Source: Sphingobacterium spiritivorum
GTDB lineage: Bacteria > Bacteroidota > Bacteroidia > Sphingobacteriales > Sphingobacteriaceae
NCBI RefSeq assembly: GCF_016724845.1
Contig: NZ_CP068082.1
Span: 682,001-746,000, forward strand
DNA length: 64,000 nucleotides
Direction of reading: 5' to 3'
The stretch's first letter is position 1. Each line of letters starts with the position of its first letter. The notes beneath the pieces were generated by a model. It saw nothing but the letters and a program-made list of their open reading frames with translations, had not been told where the DNA came from and ran no database searches. Below, piece after piece: positions 53,605-60,740 of this stretch. The translations under genes were made by a program, and so were the position numbers.

Positions 53605-55266
53605 TCACCCCTCAATCAATTCCGTTGCATGTTTGATTGCAGCTTCTCCCGGATTTGCTCCGCTCAGCATTTGAGCCACTTCAAGAACGCGTTCCTGCTG
53701 ATTTAGCAGTACAATATTTGACTGTGTCTTATCGCCGCTATCTTCCTTATATACTTTAAAATGACTCTTTCCTTTTGAAGCTATCTGCGGCAAGTGAGTA
53801 ATGGCCAGTACCTGCATATGTGAGGCCAGACGTTGCATAATCTCTCCTACTTTTAGCGCAACTTCTCCTGATATACCGGTATCGATCTCATCAAAGATAA
53901 TGGTTGGCAGAGCTGTAGACCGGGCAATTAATGATTTGATGGCAAGCATTACCCGTGAGAGTTCTCCTCCGGATGCGACCTTATGTATAGGTTGTAATTC
54001 CTGTCCTTTATTAGCTGAAAAAAGAAACTGTACGCTATCCTGTCCGGATTCCTTAAATTGCGTCTCATCGAGGGATTGCAGCTCAATATGCAATCTCGCA
54101 TGCGGCATGCCTACTTCCGCAAGGACAGAAGCTACATGATCCTGAATCTGGGGTAATACATCTTTCCTAGATGATGAGAGTTGACCGGCAAGATCTTTTA
54201 ATGCCTGCAGAACAGATGTAAGTTGCTTTTCCAGCGTAATCAACAATTCTTCCTGTGAGGAAGCCGATATAATTTTACTTTCCAAATCATTACGCAAGGC
54301 TATAAGTTCTCCGACCTGCTCCACACGATGTTTCTTTTGGAGTGTGTAAATGATATTCAACCGATCATTAACCGAATCCAAACGGGACTCATCCAATACA
54401 ACTGTCTGTTCCAGTCCTTCGATTTCATTAACGATATCCTTGAGTTCAATATGCGTACTTTGTAGTCTGGTGAAAAGATCTTCTGAAGCCGGCATATATT
54501 TTTCAATATGTTGCAGCTGTCCCAATGCATCTTTAATCAATGACACAGCATTAGCCTCCTGTTCGGTCAGATAGTTAACTGCGCTCAGCAATCCTCTTTT
54601 TATTTCTTCTGCATTCTCCAGCTGCTGTTGTTCTTCTTCAAGTCTGGTCTGCTCTCCATCCTGCAGATTGGCCTGTTCCAGTTCATCAAACAAGAATTGG
54701 TGATAGTCCAGTTCCGCATTTGCATTTTTGATAGCTCCTTTAAGTTCCTCCAGCTTTTTCTTTGTAGACCGGTATTCCTTAAATGTCTTTTCAAAAGCTA
54801 GCTTTAATTCGGCATTGCCGGCAATACTGTCAATTACTAACAGCTGGAAAGCTTCAGTATTGATCTGTAATGTGGCATGCTGAGAATGCACATCGATCAA
54901 TTGTTCTCCCAGGCTTTTCAATATAGCCAGGTTGACAGGTGAATCATTGATAAAAGCCCGTGATTTACCATCTACGCTGATTTCTCTACGAATGATAGTT
55001 TCGGTTTCATAGTCCATATCATGTTCATCAAAAAAAGATTGCAGATGATATGCACCTATATTGAAATATCCTTCGATAATACATTTTTGATCCTGATTGA
55101 AAAAGTATTTACCTTCGATACGGCTTCCCAATATAAGGGAAAGTGCTCCCATAATAATGGACTTACCGGCACCCGTTTCTCCGGTGATGATATTTAACCC
55201 TTTATCAAAGGAAATATCCAGCGTATCGATCAGCGCATAATTTCGAATATAAAGACGGCTCAGCAT
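53605..55266 (-). CDS. recN: DNA repair protein RecN
   Basis: SMC-like ATPase that helps double-strand break repair by holding DNA ends. 553 residues: N-terminal MLSRLYIRNYALIDTLDISF, Walker A GETGAGKSIIMGAL at about 32-45, two coiled-coil arms (about 155-240 and 290-380), and the C-terminal head with signature LSRVMLAIKSL, Walker B TIIFDEIDTGISGEVA and LAITHLPQIAS. A -7 box (TACTTTTG, 55284-55291, minus) lies 17 bp before the ATG. It is downstream of porD. Confidence 0.95.
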   Translation of the reverse strand: MLSRLYIRNYALIDTLDISFDKGLNIITGETGAGKSIIMGALSLILGSRIEGKYFFNQDQKCIIEGYFNIGAYHLQSFFDEHDMDYETETIIRREISVDGKSRAFINDSPVNLAILKSLGEQLIDVHSQHATLQINTEAFQLLVIDSIAGNAELKLAFEKTFKEYRSTKKKLEELKGAIKNANAELDYHQFLFDELEQANLQDGEQTRLEEEQQQLENAEEIKRGLLSAVNYLTEQEANAVSLIKDALGQLQHIEKYMPASEDLFTRLQSTHIELKDIVNEIEGLEQTVVLDESRLDSVNDRLNIIYTLQKKHRVEQVGELIALRNDLESKIISASSQEELLITLEKQLTSVLQALKDLAGQLSSSRKDVLPQIQDHVASVLAEVGMPHARLHIELQSLDETQFKESGQDSVQFLFSANKGQELQPIHKVASGGELSRVMLAIKSLIARSTALPTIIFDEIDTGISGEVALKVGEIMQRLASHMQVLAITHLPQIASKGKSHFKVYKEDSGDKTQSNIVLLNQQERVLEVAQMLSGANPGEAAIKHATELIEG

Positions 55267-55283
55267 ATATATAAGTCTAGATT

Positions 55284-55291
55284 CAAAAGTA
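55284..55291 (-). promoter_or_regulatory. -7 box (TACTTTTG) before recN
   Basis: Exact TAnnTTTG on the minus strand, inside the 87-bp porD-recN gap. recN may thus have its own promoter in addition to read-through. Confidence 0.4.
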
Positions 55292-55353
55292 AAAAATTAA
55301 TATTTTGACGATAGTACAGCAAATTAGTTGTCTGATATCCGGAGATCATCTGA

Positions 55354-56247
55354 CTATTTGCGGATTTCTTCGTACTTAGTCGAATTTGCCGGATCCAGCT
55401 CCACCAGCAGGTTGTAAGCTTTTACGCCTTCATTACCGGGCATACGACTGAATATCCCTACAAACTCATTAGATTTGGCACTATAAAATGCAGATGTCAG
55501 AATATTACCGCTATTATTCCGGTCTACTTCTTTAAGCTTAGGAAGAAGTGCTCCCATTTCTGTCCGTGCCTGTGGTTCATTTTCAGCCATTTTGTCCAAT
55601 CCGTTTATATGGTAATTATAGGCAAAATCACGATATGCCACATAGCGGCGATCGGTCAGATTGGTGATCAGCCAGTACCGGTTATCAAAAGCATCCATAG
55701 AGCGCCAACCTACATAATCTCCGTTTTGGGAGTAATTGACAATATCTCTCGCGACAGAGAAATAAGTATTACCGCCGTATAACTTGAAAGAATCGGCGTC
55801 CATTCCGATAATAACATTGGCATAAAATCCCAGCAAAGAAGCCAGATTACTCATATATTGATTCTCATTATAATCCAGAATATCCCCTTCTATATATGAG
55901 AAATTAAAATACTTGTCATTAAATGCCAGTATGGGACTGTTGTAATTCGTACCATATACAGGTCTTGAGGAAAAAACCTGCGCCGTTCCTTTGAATTCTT
56001 TGGAACCATCCCAGGAAGTAATCGTGATGACCAGTGCACCGTCTATACGTTCTTCGTTCTGCACTTTATTTGCAGTCCAGGCTCTGTTGTTTAAGAAGTC
56101 TGAAATTGCTTTCTGCAGGACTTCCAGAGCACGTTTATTTGTATTCTGTACCTGTGGAGACTGTACTTCTACACGAATATTGAGCTCCTGTGCGAAACTT
56201 CGTGTTATCAGCATGCTCAACAAAAGAATACAGACTATTTTATACAT
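55354..56247 (-). CDS. porD: Type IX secretion system protein PorD (DUF4835)
   Basis: A 297-residue periplasmic protein of the DUF4835 family, assigned as PorD in type IX secretion and gliding systems. Signal peptide MYKIVCILLLSMLITRSFA-Q, then the family start ELNIRVEVQSPQVQNTN and blocks such as FNFSYIEGDILDYNEN and LLGFYANVIIGMDADSF. Pairing with recN is a known Bacteroidota arrangement. The coaBC gene that often precedes it is not here: the divergent neighbour is the SprT-like gene. Confidence 0.85.
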   Translation of the reverse strand: MYKIVCILLLSMLITRSFAQELNIRVEVQSPQVQNTNKRALEVLQKAISDFLNNRAWTANKVQNEERIDGALVITITSWDGSKEFKGTAQVFSSRPVYGTNYNSPILAFNDKYFNFSYIEGDILDYNENQYMSNLASLLGFYANVIIGMDADSFKLYGGNTYFSVARDIVNYSQNGDYVGWRSMDAFDNRYWLITNLTDRRYVAYRDFAYNYHINGLDKMAENEPQARTEMGALLPKLKEVDRNNSGNILTSAFYSAKSNEFVGIFSRMPGNEGVKAYNLLVELDPANSTKYEEIRK

Positions 56248-56272
56248 ATGATTAATAAGTAAAGCGTTTAGT

Positions 56273-56280
56273 CAAATATA
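56273..56280 (-). promoter_or_regulatory. -7 box (TATATTTG) for porD
   Basis: Exact TAnnTTTG on the minus strand, 25 bp upstream of the porD ATG. Confidence 0.45.
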
Positions 56281-56361
56281 GGATTATTTTACAGGTTTTC
56301 TATATACCTGTGCTCAACTTAATCCGCCACACAGGGGCTTCTCTTTTCAGACTGAATTGCT

Positions 56362-56369
56362 TATTTTTG
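56362..56369 (+). promoter_or_regulatory. -7 box (TATTTTTG) 5 nt before the sprT-like ATG
   Basis: Exact TAnnTTTG. The ATG at 56375 lies 5 nt further on, so the transcript should start within about 3 nt of the start codon. The same box overlaps the longer reading frame that would begin at a TTG (56357), which argues for the ATG. Confidence 0.5.
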
Positions 56370-56374
56370 TCCTA

Positions 56375-56998
56375 ATGCCTGACTATACCAAACAATTGCA
56401 AAAATACATGCCGGAACTGGCTGCTCCCATTATCTCTCAATGGATCATTGACTCTAAATGTTCCTTTAAGATAAGCCGGGCACGTGCAACGAAATTGGGC
56501 GATTATCAGGCTCCATACCGCGGAGAATCCCATAAGATCTCCGTTAACAACAATCTAAATCCTTATTCTTTTCTGATTACCACAATTCACGAATTTGCGC
56601 ACCTCCGAACCTGGCAACAACATAAGAATAAGGTCAAACCACACGGAACAGAATGGAAGGACAATTTCAAATTTCTGATGGAACCCTTTCTGAAGCTGCA
56701 TATTTTCCCTGAAAAAATACTGCATGCCGTTATCAAGTACCTCAATAATCCTGCAGCTTCCAGCTGTACCGACCTGCATCTGTTCAGGACATTAAAAGAA
56801 TATGACAGTACACAGTCTCCCGTCATAACGGTAGAGATGCTCAATCAGGATGATCTGTTTTCAATGAAAAACGGGCGTGTATTTCAACGAAAAGAACGAA
56901 TCCGCAAGCGGTACAGGTGCGTGGAAGTCTCTACCAACCGTATCTATCTCTTTCATCCTGTCGCAGAGATATATCCAATCCCTGATCCGTCTCTTTAA
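56375..56998 (+). CDS. SprT-like zinc metalloprotein
   Basis: A 207-residue protein with the SprT-like zincin core: H72-E73-F-A-H76 and a third ligand His90 in VKPHGTEWK. Members of this fold act as proteases on DNA-protein crosslinks (Spartan) or have unknown roles in bacteria. No signal peptide, so cytoplasmic. The C-terminal 60 residues include a basic segment (RKERIRKRYRC) but not the full Cys4 zinc ribbon of SprT. I choose ATG 56375 over the upstream TTG because a promoter box lies between them. Confidence 0.85.
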   Translation: MPDYTKQLQKYMPELAAPIISQWIIDSKCSFKISRARATKLGDYQAPYRGESHKISVNNNLNPYSFLITTIHEFAHLRTWQQHKNKVKPHGTEWKDNFKFLMEPFLKLHIFPEKILHAVIKYLNNPAASSCTDLHLFRTLKEYDSTQSPVITVEMLNQDDLFSMKNGRVFQRKERIRKRYRCVEVSTNRIYLFHPVAEIYPIPDPSL

Positions 56999-57038
56999 TC
57001 AGATATTTCTTGTATTTTTATTCTTCAAACTACTATTT

Positions 57039-58697
57039 ATGAAAAGAACCGGTTTCCTTTTATTATTTTCTGCTGTGCTATTGTTTTCCTGTAAAAATAA
57101 AGAGTCAGAAAACAAATCTGTACATGATACCTCAGGACTTGATTCTGTTGCACTGAATGCTATTTCAGAGAGTAGCTACAAAAAATATGTGGAGGAACTT
57201 TCCTCCGATCGTTTTATGGGCCGAAAACCATTTACCAAAGGTGACACACTGGCTGTAAACTATATCCGCGAACAATTTGAACAGCTTGGTCTGGCTCCGG
57301 GAAACGGAGACAGCTATTTTCAGGAAGTCCCGATGGTAGAAATCAACAGCACTGCTCCTGCGCAAATGACTTTTACAGGAGCAAAAGGCAGCGTGACTGT
57401 AAAAGATCTGGAGGACTATGTTATAGGCAGCCGACAGTTGCAGGAACAAATACAACTTGATCAATCCAGACTGGTCTTTGCAGGATTCGGAATTATTGCA
57501 CCCGAATACGATTGGAACGACTATGCAGGTCTGGATGTAAAAGGTAAAACAGTTATCGTCATGGTCAATGATCCCGGGCACTATAACAAGACTTTATTTA
57601 AAGGTGACACCATGACTTACTACGGTCGCTGGACATACAAATATGAGGAAGCCGCCCGTCAGGGTGCTGCCGGTGTGTTGCTGATACATGATAAAGCCGC
57701 AGCAAGCTATGACTGGGACGTTGTCAAATCAAGCTGGAGCGGATCCCAACTGGATCTGGTATCTAAAGATAACGGAGCATCTCACTGTTTATTTGAAGGA
57801 TGGATCTCTGCCGCGACAACTCAAAAGCTGCTTGCTCTTTCAGGATCAGGACAAGCTGTATTAGAAAAAGCTAAGAAACCGGGATTCAAGCCTGTTGATC
57901 TGGGTCTGACCACAAGTCTGACACTTAAAAACAAATTCAGAAAATCTGCATCCAATAATGTGATTGCCCGATTAGAAGGAACTTCACGAAAGGACGAAGT
58001 CATTATTTATTCCGCTCACTGGGATCATCTTGGCATTGGGGAAGCCATAGCCGGAGACTCTATTTATAACGGCGCGATTGATAATGCTGCAGGTGTATCC
58101 GCTCTTTTTGAAATTGCAAAGGCATTCAAAGCCGCAAAGATTAAACCTGAGCGTACGATTGTATTTATGGCACTGACCGGAGAAGAGCAAGGTCTGCTGG
58201 GCTCGGCCTACTATGCTTCCCATCCGGTCTACCCCTTCAAAAAAACTGTAGCAAATCTCAATATGGATGCTTTTAGTCCAATGGGTGCAACAAAAGATGT
58301 ATCTATTGTGGGCATGGGTCAATCAGAAGTAGAAGACTATGCGGTTCGTTCTGCTGCAAAGTTCGGCCGTGAAGTACATGATTCCGGCAACCCTTCTTCT
58401 GGAGGATTTTTCCGTTCGGATCATTTTAGTTTTGTCAAAAAAGGTGTACCGGCCATATTTATGGGAAGTGGAAAGCAATATCTGGAAACAGATTCTGCAC
58501 TGATCCTCAAACGTACAAAAGCTTTGGCAGGCCGTTATCATAATGTAACTGACCAGGTGGATGAAAACTGGGATTTCGGAGGTATACTGGCAGATATCCG
58601 ATTATTTTTTGACATCGGCTATACCATGAGTCTGGAAAACTACTTCCCGAAATGGAAAGAAACATCCGAATTTAAAAATATCGGGGCTAAGAGATAG
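57039..58697 (+). CDS. M28 family zinc metallopeptidase lipoprotein with PA domain
   Basis: 552 residues from ATG 57039, which gives lipoprotein signal MKRTGFLLLFSAVLLFSC with Cys18 lipidated. The longer open frame from 56877 overlaps sprT and would lose the signal. A protease-associated (PA) insertion is at about residues 130-280, and the di-zinc M28 aminopeptidase core follows: YSAHWDHLG (first His/Asp), NGAIDNAAGVSA (bridging Asp), TGEEQGLLGS (catalytic Glu and ligand Glu), NLNMDAF (Asp) and RSDHFSF (His). It should act as an aminopeptidase at the periplasmic face or cell surface. Confidence 0.92.
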   Translation: MKRTGFLLLFSAVLLFSCKNKESENKSVHDTSGLDSVALNAISESSYKKYVEELSSDRFMGRKPFTKGDTLAVNYIREQFEQLGLAPGNGDSYFQEVPMVEINSTAPAQMTFTGAKGSVTVKDLEDYVIGSRQLQEQIQLDQSRLVFAGFGIIAPEYDWNDYAGLDVKGKTVIVMVNDPGHYNKTLFKGDTMTYYGRWTYKYEEAARQGAAGVLLIHDKAAASYDWDVVKSSWSGSQLDLVSKDNGASHCLFEGWISAATTQKLLALSGSGQAVLEKAKKPGFKPVDLGLTTSLTLKNKFRKSASNNVIARLEGTSRKDEVIIYSAHWDHLGIGEAIAGDSIYNGAIDNAAGVSALFEIAKAFKAAKIKPERTIVFMALTGEEQGLLGSAYYASHPVYPFKKTVANLNMDAFSPMGATKDVSIVGMGQSEVEDYAVRSAAKFGREVHDSGNPSSGGFFRSDHFSFVKKGVPAIFMGSGKQYLETDSALILKRTKALAGRYHNVTDQVDENWDFGGILADIRLFFDIGYTMSLENYFPKWKETSEFKNIGAKR

Positions 58698-58738
58698 CAC
58701 AATAATCAACAATTTACCTTTATATGCAGTCAATTAAA

Positions 58739-58769
58739 TTGCACATAAAGGCAAATTTATCTAAGTTTG
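58739..58769 (+). promoter_or_regulatory. Full -33/-7 promoter of the 58798 membrane protein gene
   Basis: TTG (58739-58741), a 20-bp spacer and TAAGTTTG (58762-58769). One of the best matches in the window to the Bacteroidota housekeeping promoter. The ATG is 28 bp downstream. Confidence 0.75.
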
Positions 58770-58797
58770 TGACCGAACATTAAAAAAGAGAACTCAT

Positions 58798-59211
58798 ATG
58801 CTACACTTACATTCAACATTAGCGATTGTCCTACTACTTGCATTGGTGGTATCGATAATCATTACGTTGGCCAACTTTGCCGGCAACAAGCCTTACAATC
58901 GTAAAATTGCGCTGATAGGACTAATTTCTGCTCACTTACAATTAGTTGTAGGTCTAGTACTATTCTTCGTCTTAAAATACCCTTCTATGATCTCCGGAAG
59001 CGTGATGAAAGACCCTACTTTGAGATTCAAGATTATCGAACACCCTTTGACTATGATCATCGCTATTGTATTGATCACTATCGGATATTCAAAAGCTAAA
59101 AAAATTACAGATGCTAAAAAAGCAAATCAAACGGTATTGATCTTCTTTATCTTAGGTCTTATCTTTATTCTGGCACGTATTCCATGGTCTACATGGTCAT
59201 TTTTCGTTTAG
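58798..59211 (+). CDS. Four-helix membrane protein, cytochrome-b-like
   Basis: A 137-residue inner-membrane protein with four hydrophobic helices (about 7-28, 37-58, 80-96, 112-128). Histidines H46 (SAHLQLVVG, helix 2) and H82 (IIEHPLTM, start of helix 3) lie in or at the membrane, as in small b-type cytochromes that ligate haem between helices. Relatives in Bacteroidota have been labelled cytochrome B, which I recall rather than checked. It has a strong promoter and its own terminator. Confidence 0.7.
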   Translation: MLHLHSTLAIVLLLALVVSIIITLANFAGNKPYNRKIALIGLISAHLQLVVGLVLFFVLKYPSMISGSVMKDPTLRFKIIEHPLTMIIAIVLITIGYSKAKKITDAKKANQTVLIFFILGLIFILARIPWSTWSFFV

Positions 59212-59237
59212 TCCTGTATATTCCATATATATGAGTG

Positions 59238-59270
59238 AGGCCTGCATATTTTCATATGCAGGCCTTATTA
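59238..59270 (+). terminator. Rho-independent terminator after the four-helix membrane protein
   Basis: 12-bp stem AGGCCTGCATAT / ATATGCAGGCCT with loop TTTC, then TATTATTTT. Confidence 0.8.
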
Positions 59271-59285
59271 TTTTGATCAGAGATA

Positions 59286-59627
59286 CAGTTGGCGGGGACG
59301 CCAACTGACGCTGTGTTTGTTGTTCACAGATGCTACACCTGAAGACCTGCTTTATATGTTGTTTGCATAGAAAACCAAAAATGACGCTATGTTTGTTTCT
59401 TACTAATGCTACAACCTGCGGACTTTCTTATGTATGCTGTATAGTGGGGATACCAACTGACGCTGTGCTTGTCTCTTACTGATGCTACAACTTACCGACC
59501 TGCTTATGTATGCTGTATAACTAGGATGCATGAACACAGACCTACTTGATATATTGTTTGGACGTAATGCACCAACTGCCCCGGTGTTTCCTACTGACTT
59601 GCGTATATTCTGTTTGAGGTAAATGCT
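59286..59627. repeat. Degenerate 76-bp tandem repeats with GGGGAC hairpin
   Basis: Three consecutive units begin GACGCT(G/A)TG at 59307, 59383 and 59459, exactly 76 bp apart. The second and third share long blocks (for example TCTTACT.ATGCTACAAC and CTTATGTATGCTGTATA). A partial fourth copy (from about 59536) and a worn fifth (from about 59577) follow. A hairpin CAGTTGGCG-GGGA-CGCCAACTG (59286-59307) precedes the first unit, and worn copies of it (for example GGGGATACCAACT, 59446-59458) end later units. No frame is coding. The rest of the 59212-59821 gap shows only the two terminators. Confidence 0.75.
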
Positions 59628-59765
59628 ACCGAATATATAAGGATATCATATGAAGCCGGGAATGAAACACTGTGCAGAAAGAATGTGACCGGCCTGTGAA
59701 CATTAATCTGACAAATGGGAATATGTACACATTCTGTTTTCGTGTTGCTAAAAAAATACAGGCAC

Positions 59766-59799
59766 AAAAAAATCCTGTCGGCTGAGCGACAGGATTTTT
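59766..59799. terminator. Terminator for the small membrane protein at 59822-60055
   Basis: 11-bp stem AAATCCTGTCG / CGACAGGATTT with a 6-nt loop. A-run before and T-run after, so it can work in both directions. Its main user is the minus-strand gene. Confidence 0.88.
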
Positions 59800-59821
59800 A
59801 TATTTAAAGTTTCTTTTTTAC

Positions 59822-60055
59822 TTATTTCTTACTTCCGAATCCTAAGATTGAAAAAACAGTTTTGAAAGCGATAACAGACGCAATGATCAACAAAATGTTT
59901 GCGATAGCTGAAAAAAGAAATGAATCCTGAATAAATCTTACAAATACTCCTGCAAGACCAATAACAATAGCAACTGTTAACGTTACATAATATTCTGTAC
60001 GGTTAGCGTTATTATCTGTCTTTTTTGGCTGTCTTTGCGCTGCTGTATTTTCCAT
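59822..60055 (-). CDS. Small two-helix membrane protein, unknown function
   Basis: 77 residues from ATG 60053-60055 (MENTAAQRQPKK). A longer frame adds ten residues without support. A polar N-terminal 25 residues rich in Asn/Gln/Lys is followed by helices at about 24-43 (VTLTVAIVIGLAGVFVRFI) and 46-70 (SFLFSAIANILLIIASVIAF), then a basic end (GFGSKK). It is the only gene between the repeat region and the next plus gene. No family recognised. Confidence 0.65.
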   Translation of the reverse strand: MENTAAQRQPKKTDNNANRTEYYVTLTVAIVIGLAGVFVRFIQDSFLFSAIANILLIIASVIAFKTVFSILGFGSKK

Positions 60056-60209
60056 GTTTGTATTTGAATGAATGTTACGGGACAAATGTACAAAGTATAG
60101 CAGTAAACAAAAAATTTATTTCCAAAATAGTCAGCATTTTATGCGCTTCCTGAATATGATTTACAAAAATGAATGATTTTATCTATTATTGCAGAGAAAT
60201 CAAAGTATT

Positions 60210-60740
60210 ATGCAGAGGTACCTGATCATTTGTCTATTATTCGTGTTACCGTTTCTTGCTGTAGCACAACAAAATACTATCGAAAACTTTACGATAAAAG
60301 AAAATCTGACACAGAATGGAAAACTGGCTATAGTGGCTCTGGATACAGCCGAACATGCTAACGAGCGTATCAACGGTACATATGCTTTTAGCTTAAACGG
60401 ACTTAAACAGGACCTTATTTTTCATAATGGTGTAGCTGTAGCGACCAATACAATTGAATCTTCAACTTTTGTATTCTTCAAACATAAAAATCAGGAACAT
60501 TCGCTGGGCAAGCTATATTATATTTTCAAATCAGACAAAGGGCTGAATCCGATTAAGATAAGAGGGCTGATTCTGCTTGTTGTACCGTGTGTCATCTTAC
60601 TGATCGCTTATACTTTTCGCCGTTTTCTGGTGACAGCTGTTATTCTGGCTCTGGTATATGTGTTCTTCAACTATTCTCAGGGTCTTAGCATTTCCAATCT
60701 TTTGGAGAGTATATTTATGGGGATTAAGAGCTTCTTCTAA
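60210..60740 (+). CDS. Exported/membrane protein of unknown function
   Basis: 176 residues from ATG 60210: signal peptide MQRYLIICLLFVLPFLAVA-Q, a periplasmic domain of about 100 residues (beta-rich, NGTYAFSLNGLKQDLIFHNGV cut at FSLNGLKQDLIF), then two membrane helices near the C-terminus (IRGLILLVVPCVILLIAYTF and FLVTAVILALVYVFF). Family not recognised. Its stop overlaps the stop of the convergent tamL-like gene by 4 bp. Confidence 0.65.
   Translation: MQRYLIICLLFVLPFLAVAQQNTIENFTIKENLTQNGKLAIVALDTAEHANERINGTYAFSLNGLKQDLIFHNGVAVATNTIESSTFVFFKHKNQEHSLGKLYYIFKSDKGLNPIKIRGLILLVVPCVILLIAYTFRRFLVTAVILALVYVFFNYSQGLSISNLLESIFMGIKSFF

Noticed and set aside
56877..57038. N-terminal extension of the M28 peptidase
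   Set aside because: Lies inside the sprT-like gene in another frame, and the ATG at 57039 opens a clean lipoprotein signal.
59286..59627. CRISPR array
   Set aside because: Repeat period 76 with degenerate units, no conserved short repeat alternating with unique spacers, no cas genes.
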